Assembly (NCBI RefSeq): GCF_000186865.1 | Contig: NW_008705582.1 | Coordinates: 711,657-725,242 of the forward strand | DNA length: 13,586 nt | Source: Aureococcus anophagefferens | Taxonomy: Eukaryota; Sar; Pelagophyceae; Pelagomonadales; Pelagomonadaceae | Reading direction: 5' to 3' | In this document: positions 7,801-13,586 of the stretch, one piece after another | How the letters are laid out: every line of letters starts with the position of its first letter | Position numbering within the stretch: the first letter of the stretch is position 1 | The notes under the pieces: generated by a model | Seen by the model: the letters and a program-made list of their open reading frames with translations, nothing else | Told to the model about the DNA's origin: nothing | Database searches by the model: none | Program-made: the position numbers and the translations under genes

Positions 7801-9833
7801 GACGTCGGCGGCGCCGCGGCGCGGCGGCCGTGGCCGCTCGCGCGCGCGCCGCCGGCGAGCGGCAGGCCCTTCCTCGCGGCGGCGCAGCTCGAGGCGGGCT
7901 TCCGGCCGATCCACGTCCGGTGGCGGAGCGAGGCCGGCTGGGCGCCCGGGCGCGGCGCGCTCTTCCACGGGCCGGCCGCGCTGGGCCTCGAGTCGGACGG
8001 CCACGGCTGGGTCCTGCTCCGGGACCTCGCCGTCTACCTCGACGACGCGGCATACGCGCGGGCCGTCGGGTCCTACGGCGCGGACCCCGGCGACGTCGCG
8101 CGCGCGATGCGGCTCCGGCAGCTCGCGGCCTACTACGTCGGCCAGGTCGAGCTCCTCGCGGAGCTCTGCCGCGACCGGTCCTACAACGCCATCGCGGCCC
8201 TCGAGGCCGAGTACACCTTCGGCATGTGCCTCTGGGCCGTCGTCAACGGCGGCTTCCCGGGCCGGCTCCGCGCGGCGTTCGCGACGCTCCTCCTGCACCT
8301 CCACGTCGTCAAGTACCCGCACCAGCGGCGCTGCGGCCAGGCCGTCCTGCCGCAGCGCGCGTGGGTCGCGGAGCGCCTCGTCGCGCGCGGCGACGCGTTC
8401 GACGTCGTCGCCCGCTTCGACCCGGCGGTCACGTTCCCGGACGCGGACGTCGGCGCCGTCGCGTTCAGCGCGGACAAGTTCCACCTGCTCAAGGTCTTCG
8501 TCGCGCACTACCTCGACGACGGCGCGACCCAGGTCATGGTCGCCGACGAGCCGAGCCGGACGCTCGTGACGCTCAAGATCCTCAACGTCGTCGAGGCGCT
8601 CGTCGATTTCGGCTTCTACTCGAACGCGGCGGACCTCCGCGCGCTCCTCGTGCCCCTCTTCCGCGTCCTCGACGGCGGCACGGACCTCCGGAGCCGGAGC
8701 GCGCCGCCGCGCGCCGCCGGCGCGCCGCCGCCGACCTTCGGCCTCGCGCGCGACGGCGGGCCGGGCGCGGCGCTGCTCCTCGAGGCGAAGACGTGCATCG
8801 TCCGCGTGCTCGGCGCGGTCTGGGACGTGCTGGGCCAGTGCGTCGTCCACAGCGCGCTCACGGCCTTCCGCGAGCTCCGCGACGCATCGCCCGCGGGCGG
8901 CGGCGCCGCGGCGCCGCCGCGGGCCGCGGCGGCGAAGCCCGCGCGCGGCGCGCGCGTCGCGCCCGCCGCGCGCGGGGCCCCGGACGCGGCGCGCGTCGCC
9001 GCGCGGTTCCTCGGCCTCTTCGACGGCGGCGGCGCCGTCGCGGGCTGCGACGTCGTCGCCCTCTGCGGCGTCGGCGACGGCGAGATGGACGCCGCGCTCC
9101 GGTTCCTGAGCCACCACGAGGACGACGACCTGCTCCGCGAGGTGCTGGCCTTCGGGAAGCGGCTCCGGTGCCCGCGGGCCTGGCTCCTCGACGTCCTGCG
9201 CCACTGCGTGCTCATCGACGCGGGCGAGGCCGCGCACGTCCACGCGTACCTCGCCGCGCGCGCGCCGGGCCGCGCCGTCGCCGCCGCGGACGCGGTGCCG
9301 CGCCTCGCGTCGATGGCCTGCGAGCTCGGCGAGCTCGCGAACCGCGGCGAGGTCTGGCTCCGCGCCGGCGCCGCCGGCGACGGCCAGTACGCGCGCGTCG
9401 TCGCCATCCTCGGCGCGTTCGGGGACCTGCTCTCGCCGTCGGGCGGCGCGGCGCTCGCCGCGCGGCACCAGGCCATCTTCCTCAAGATCGGCCTCGAGAA
9501 GCCGCTCCTGGCCTGCCTCCTCAACGACGACGTGCCCGCCGGCGACGACGCCCACTTCGCGGCGTCCTTCGGGCGCCTCGTCGACTTCCGCGCGCGCCTC
9601 GCGGACGTCATCGGCCGCTTCCTCGTGCAGCACCCGGCGGCCCAGGAGCTCATGGTGCCGGCCATCGTGGACCTCCACGGCCCGCGGGGGGCCGGCGGCG
9701 TCGGGGCCATCGCGCTCCGCTACGTCCAGCTCGGCAAGCTCGTCGCCGCGGGCTTCGGCGCGAACGTCGCGCTCGCGGAGTCGCTCGGCCGCGACGTCTT
9801 CCGCTCGCTCGTCGACCGGCTCGCGGACCACCT

Positions 9834-9871
<38 letters not shown>

Positions 9872-12800
9872 GCGGCGACGACGACGACCACCGGGACCAC
9901 CTCGAGCACGTCGCCGCGCCGCCGCGCGCGGCCGCGCGCGGCGCGCTCGCGCGGCGGTCGTCGACGCGGCTCCTCGGCGGCGCGGCCGCCGCGCCCGCGC
10001 CCGCGACGCGGCGCGGCCTCGTCGACGCCTGCGTCCAGTCGCGCCACGGCCGCGCGGGCGCGGCCTTCGCGCTCGCGAACGCGCTCGCCGTCCTCGTGCA
10101 CCCGGGCCCCTCGGCCGTCGACGTGTGCCGGCGGAACCAGGACTCGCTCCACGAGCACGTCCTCGCGCGGCTCGCCGCGCTGCCGCGGCTCCGCGCGCGC
10201 GTCGCCGTCGCGGACGCGCCCGCGGCCCTCGGCCTCTACGCAACCGAGGGCGCGCCGGCGCTCGTCCACGCCGCGCTCCTGAACCTGCTCGCGGCGGGCT
10301 GCGGCTGCCACAACGTGCCCAACGCCGTCGCCGTGGTCGCGGTCGTGCCCTGGCGCCAGACGCTCTGGGGCCTGCTCTACGGGCCGGACTGCGTCGTCCG
10401 CGCGTACCTCCGCGTGCTCGCGGCGACGCACTTCGACGCGGGCGAGCAGCACGCGCACTTCCTGGACCTCCACGACGACGTGCTCTGGGCCGTCGTGCTC
10501 CGCGTCGCCGCGCTCGCGCTGCCGCCGGCGCAGCGGGCGCCCTTCGTCGCCGCGTGCGACGCGCGGGGCCGGGGCCTCGCCTGGCTCGAGGCCGCCGTCG
10601 GCGCGCGCGCCGCGCGCGGCGACGCGGCCGCGGCGCTCGGCCGCGACGGCGGCGCCGACGGCCTCGGCGCGGCGTTCCGCACGGCGTCGGGCACGCTCGC
10701 GGCCGCGCTCGACGGCTGGCCCGCGCACCTGCGCGCGGGCGCCGCGGCCGCGGCGCCCGCGCCGACGGCGGCGCTCGCGGCGGCCGCGCTCGAGGGCTTC
10801 CTCCGGCGCTTCCTGTCCGCGCGCGAGTACCGCGACGCGCGGCTCCGCGACCTCCAGCTCATGATCCACCCGGCGTCGGCGCGGTGCTTCGCCGACGCGC
10901 TCGGCCGCGCGGACGCCGCGGGCGTCGTCGACGGCCGCGCGCGCGCGCGAGCGCGCGAGGTCCTCGCGCTCGCGCTCGGCGGGGCGGCACAAGAGAGCGA
11001 ACTTCTCAACGTCAAAGGCTCATATCTCGGCCGTGTTCCACTCGTTTCGGCCGATTTTTGGACGAGCGATCGTCTCTCGGAACGGTCTCGAAGCGTGGAT
11101 GCTTTTCCCGGAACGCGCGCGCGCGGCACACTCACGTTGAAGCGACGTTGGATCTCTCTTGTGCCGCCCAGGCGCTCGGCGCGTCGCCGCAGAGCGGCGA
11201 CCTGCTCCGCGTCGACGCGTCCTTCGCGGCGCCCATGGACCGGTTCCGCGGCGCCGCGGCGCCCGGCGAGGCGCCCCGGGACGGCGCCGGCGGCGGCGCC
11301 CCGGCGACCTGCGGCGCCTACGCGGCGCTCGTCGCGCGCGACCGCGCCGCGCGCGCGGCCGTCGACGGCGTGACCGCGTTCGCGGCGGACGCGGCCGGCG
11401 GCGCGGGCGGTGACGCCTGGGCGGCGCTCCTGCGGCGCTTCGTCGGCTTCGCGTCCGCGCGGCTCGGCGGCGCCGTGCCCGCGCGGCCCGGCGGCGCCGC
11501 GCGGCGCGACGCCGAGGCGGTCGCGGAGACGTTCGACGTGCTCGCGGCGGTGCTCGACCGGCGGCGCCGCGTCGTCTGGGCGACGCGCGAGGAGGCCGTC
11601 CGCGCCGTCGCCGACGAGGAGCGCGCGGCGGCCCTCGCCGCGGAGCGCGAGCGCCGCGCGGCCGCGGAGCGCGTCAACCGCGTGCTCCGCTTCGTCAACG
11701 ACCCGCGCGTCGAGGCCGCGGTCCTCGCGATCATCGTCGCCGCGCTCGTCGTCGACGTCGTGCCCGGCCTCGCGCCGCGGCGCCGGTCCCAGAGGCTGGG
11801 GCTGTCCGCGTTCCTCTGCGCGCTCTTCTTCGGCGAGCTCGCGCTCCGCGTCGCCGCGCACGCCGCGTCCGCGGGCGGCCTCCGGGCGGGCGCGCGCGTC
11901 TGCTTCCGCGCGCCGATCCGCTACGTGGACCTCGCGTGCCTCGTCCTCGAGGCGATCACCCTCGCGCGCTTCGTCCTCGGCGGCGACTCCGGCGGCCACG
12001 GCGTCCGCGGCGCCGCGTTCCGCCTCGTCCGCGGCTTCAAGTTCCTCAAATTCATGAAGGCCGCGCGCTTCTACCGGTCCGCGTACGTCCGGGGCAAGGT
12101 GGCCCACTTCGAGACGTTCGTGCGCACGGCCTTCTTCGTCGACGACGTCATCCGCGAGCACCGGCTCCACCTCGAGCGCGCGGCCGCGCTCGCGACGAAC
12201 AGGGCAGGACAAGAGAGCGAAATTCCCAACTTCAAAGGCTCCGATCTCGGCCGTTTTCCACTCGTTTCGGCTGATTTTTGGACGAGCGATCATCTCTTGG
12301 AACGGTCTCGAAGCATGGATGCTTTTTCCGGAACGCGCGCGCGCGGAACACTCATGTTGAAGAGAACTTGAATCACCCTTTTCCTGCCCAGGCGACGAAC
12401 CAGCGGCTCTACCGGTCCGCGCAGCGCGCCGTCGTCGAGACGCGCCGCGCGCGCGTGCTCGTCGACGTGCTCAGCCTCTGGCCCTGCGACCCGCGGCTCC
12501 GCGGGGCCGCGCTCCGGCTCTGCTGCGCCGTCCTCGACGACTCGAACCACGCGACGCAGGCGTGGTTCGTCGCGCGCGTCGCGCGCGGCGAGGTCCTCAT
12601 GGTCGCGGCCGCGGAGCTCCGCGGCGTCGCCAAGGCGCTCGAGCGCCACCACCGGCGCGCGCAGGCGGGCGTCGCGCCGCCCCTCGCGGCCGCGCCGCTC
12701 GCCGACGCCGTCTGGACCGTCCGGCTCCTCACGCGGCTCCTCGCGGGCCAGAACGCGCCGATGCAGCGCTGCATCCGCGCGCAGACGGGGCTCACCAAGG

Positions 12801-13586
12801 CCGTGAACATGCTCCGGGAGCTCGAGGACCTGCTCGCGGTCCTCGCGCACCCGCCGCCGGCGCGGACCACGGCGCTCGAGAAGCACCTCGTCTGCGAGGT
12901 CGTCGACAGGGCAGCAAAAGGGTGATTCAACGTCGCTTCAACGTGAGTGTTCCGCGCGCGCGCGTTTCGAAAACAGCACCCACGCTTCGAGAGCGCTCCG
13001 AGAGATGATCGCTCGTCCAAAAATCAGCCGAAACGAGTGGAAAATGGCCGAGCTAGGAGCCTTTGAAGTTGGGAATTTCGCACTCTTGTCCTGCCCAGGT
13101 CGTCGACTGCCTCCGGGCCGCGATGGTCGGCATGCGCGTCGAGAACCAGGACGCGCTCGCGCGGTCCGCGGTGCCCGGGATCCTCGGCGGCCTCCTCGCG
13201 GCGGACCTCGGCGCGCTCGCGGCCGCGCCGCGCGCGCCCGCGCGCGGCGGCGGCGACGCGGCGGCGCTCGGCGGGCCGCGCGAGCGCGAAGCCGTCGCGT
13301 GGTCGCTCCGGCGGTCGTGCGTCGCGTGCCTCGACGCGATGGTCGAGGGCCGCGAGCCCGCGTGCCCCACGCGCGCGCTCCTCGCGGCCCGGGTCGACGA
13401 CCGCGCGCTCGCCGCCGCGCTCGCCGAGTGCGCGGCGCGCCACGTCGCGTCGCCGCCGCCGCGGTGCACGCCGCCCTACGACTTCCTCGCGGACCGCGAC
13501 GAGGTCGACGTCGAGCACGAGATCGACCACGTCGTCGGCGACCTCATCGTCGCGCTCTCGAGCCTGCGGCTGCGGCTCCGCGGCTC
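4891..13586 (+). CDS. ITPR: IP3-receptor-like calcium-release channel with embedded voltage-sensor-like domain, 3' end beyond window
   Basis: Exons are 4891-6402, 6614-7126, 7327-10971, 11172-12191, 12392-12898 and 13099 to the edge, all joined in phase 0, about 2,561 codons. IP3 receptors are tetrameric Ca2+-release channels, usually of the endoplasmic reticulum. Residues 7-39 are Gly-Ala-Glu repeats. About 80-300 match the N-terminal suppressor domain (PLHVGDVVYI, DDFRQSLWRVAPRLAYDAQ, VVYGAPVQLQHVLTGHFL). About 300-570 are MIR repeats (QHVRLMHREDDSLLVAS, LWLFELEDPTRGG, ARVRLRHACSGLYLAV). About 650-840 are a RIH domain (ELLTCLVSNNVRLISRIVD, AVPAIQELVFAQVVADP). YYVGQVELLAELCRDRSYNA and LRAAFATLLLHLHVVKYP (from about 944) are IP3R hallmarks. 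About 2070-2193 form a voltage-sensor-like domain. About 2335-2500 resemble the RIH-associated domain (LLAGQNAPMQRCIRAQ). The pore domain should lie downstream. No SPRY or RyR repeat is seen, so it is not a ryanodine receptor. ATG 4891 is the first in frame and precedes the conserved domains. Confidence 0.92.
4909..5007 (+). repeat. Collagen-like Gly-X-Ala coding repeat
   Basis: Variants of the 9-bp unit GCCGGCGNG are repeated about eleven times, encoding residues 7-39 as GEAG/GVAG/GAAG triplets at the N-terminus of the channel. It is low-complexity and probably disordered, and likely variable in length. Confidence 0.8.
6411..6613 (+). mobile_element. Introner element, divergent subfamily, forming IP3R-like intron 1
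   Basis: This 203-bp element is flanked by perfect 8-bp target copies GTGCCCGC (6403-6410 and 6614-6621). The 15-bp terminal inverted repeats are CTGTGTGGAAATCAA and, inverted, CTGTGTCGAAATCAA, one mismatch. The intron 6403-6613 takes its GT donor from the left target copy and its CAG from the right terminus. The core ATTCGGCTGATTTTTGGACG is shared with the other copies but the termini and much of the interior differ. The exons joined (GGA|VPAAGYACL) match the MIR region. Confidence 0.92.
7135..7326 (-). mobile_element. Introner element (192 bp, reverse orientation) forming IP3R-like intron 2
   Basis: The target copies are GCGCCCGC (7127-7134) and GTGCCCGC (7327-7334), differing only at position 2. 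The termini are CGGGGCAGCACAAGG and, inverted, CTGGGCGGCAAAAGG. The core reads CGTCCAAAAATCAGCCGAAA, so the element is inverted relative to the gene. The intron 7127-7326 is 200 nt, GC-AG, phase 0. An in-frame TGA occurs 25-27 nt after the donor. Confidence 0.95.
9835..9888 (+). repeat. GACGGC microsatellite encoding an acidic Asp-Gly tract
   Basis: Repeats of GACGGC and GGCGAC followed by GAC repeats encode DGDGDGDGDGGDGGDDDD (from about residue 1512) within the alpha-solenoid part of the channel. The tract is probably a flexible acidic loop. A calcium-binding role is possible but no EF-hand pattern is present. Confidence 0.8.
10980..11171 (+). mobile_element. Introner element (192 bp) forming IP3R-like intron 3
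   Basis: Perfect target copies GCGCTCGG lie at 10972-10979 and 11172-11179. The termini are CGGGGCGGCACAAGAG and, inverted, CTGGGCGGCACAAGAG. The core is CGGCCGATTTTTGGACGA in gene orientation. The intron 10972-11171 is 200 nt, GC-AG, phase 0. The upstream reading frame stays open through the whole element. Confidence 0.95.
11709..12080 (+). other. Voltage-sensor-like four-helix domain encoded within exon 4 of the IP3R-like gene
   Basis: S1 is at residues 2070-2088 (VEAAVLAIIVAALVVDVVPG), preceded by a charged helix ending VNRVLRFVNDP. S2 is at 2099-2119 (SAFLCALFFGELALRVAAH) with the pattern F2109-x-x-E2112. S3 is at 2140-2159 (YVDLACLVLEAITLARFVLG) with D2143. S4 is at 2170-2193 (AAFRLVRGFKFLKFMKAARF), with basic residues R2174, R2177, K2180, K2183, K2186, R2189 and R2192, strictly every third position. 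In known voltage sensors the S2 aromatic and acid and the S3 aspartate form the charge-transfer centre. No pore helices follow directly. Membrane insertion and voltage sensing are inferred. Confidence 0.78.
12200..12391 (+). mobile_element. Introner element (192 bp) forming IP3R-like intron 4
   Basis: Perfect target copies GCGACGAA lie at 12192-12199 and 12392-12399. The termini are CAGGGCAGGACAAGAG and, inverted, CTGGGCAGGAAAAGGG. The core CGGCTGATTTTTGGACGA is in gene orientation. The intron 12192-12391 is 200 nt, GC-AG, phase 0. Splicing restores AAL|ATNQRLYRS. Confidence 0.95.
12907..13098 (-). mobile_element. Introner element (192 bp, reverse orientation) forming IP3R-like intron 5
   Basis: Perfect target copies GTCGTCGA lie at 12899-12906 and 13099-13106. 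The termini are CAGGGCAGCAAAAGGG and, inverted, CTGGGCAGGACAAGAG. The core is inverted relative to the gene. The intron 12899-13098 is 200 nt, GT-AG, phase 0, with an in-frame TGA 25-27 nt after the donor. Splicing restores CE|VVDCLRAAM. Confidence 0.95.

Noticed and set aside
7252..10992. 1,246-residue open frame on the minus strand
   Set aside because: It is antisense to the channel exon with an Arg/Glu/Val-rich, domain-free translation and crosses intron 2. GC-rich codon bias removes stops on the opposite strand. The plus strand carries the IP3R homology.
7233..12371. 1,712-residue plus-strand open frame
   Set aside because: Most of it is an Arg-Pro-rich shifted frame of exon 3. Only its part in exon 4 is real, and that is joined to exon 3 by splicing, not by this frame.
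7135..13098. Spaced similar repeats resembling an array
   Set aside because: The repeats are 192 bp with target duplications, in both orientations and unequally spaced within coding exons. This is a transposon family, not a CRISPR array.
4891..13586. Ryanodine receptor identity
   Set aside because: No SPRY domains or RyR repeats are visible, and spacing of the suppressor, MIR, RIH and LRAAFATLLLHLHV motifs follows IP3 receptors.
1..13586. tRNA, rRNA or other structured RNA genes
   Set aside because: No tRNA-like arms with B-box sequence or conserved rRNA stretches were found by eye in the intergenic regions.

Overview
The window is nuclear DNA of a very GC-rich unicellular eukaryote. Spliceosomal introns, mitochondrial targeting, an RS-domain protein and an IP3-receptor-type channel rule out bacteria. 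About 200-bp transposon-like elements serve as introns, with 8-bp target-site duplications (TSDs) and many GC-AG splice junctions. This points to a pelagophyte alga of the Aureococcus type, where such introner elements are known. The species assignment is inference.

Layout: (1) 1-2005, minus strand: mevalonate diphosphate decarboxylase, six exons in the window, 3' end cut off. One of its five introns is a recognisable introner and one includes an 18-nt microexon as neighbour. (2) 2006-2542: divergent intergenic region. (3) 2543-3031, plus: a small protein of unknown function with a C-terminal Arg-Ser domain. (4) 3032-3393: convergent 3' region with a perfect 28-bp palindrome and a third copy of its half-site. 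(5) 3394-4161, minus: NDUFS4 subunit of mitochondrial complex I with a long C-terminal extension. (6) 4162-4890: divergent intergenic region with a coding-like fragment and an A/T tract. (7) 4891 to the right edge, plus: a giant inositol-trisphosphate-receptor-like calcium channel gene. It has six exons in the window (about 2,561 codons) and its 3' end is missing. Every one of its five introns is an introner.

The genes do not form a pathway. They are housekeeping genes (isoprenoid synthesis, respiration, probable RNA metabolism) beside a calcium-channel gene.

Two observations stand out. First, a family of 192-bp introners occurs in two unrelated genes and in both orientations. The TIR supplies the 3' splice site and the duplicated target supplies a GT or GC donor, so the original coding sequence is restored. 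Second, a four-helix voltage-sensor-like domain lies inside the IP3R-like protein, upstream of its RIH-associated domain. Its S4 has a basic residue at every third position, with candidate charge-transfer residues in S2 and S3. I know of no described IP3 receptor with this layout.
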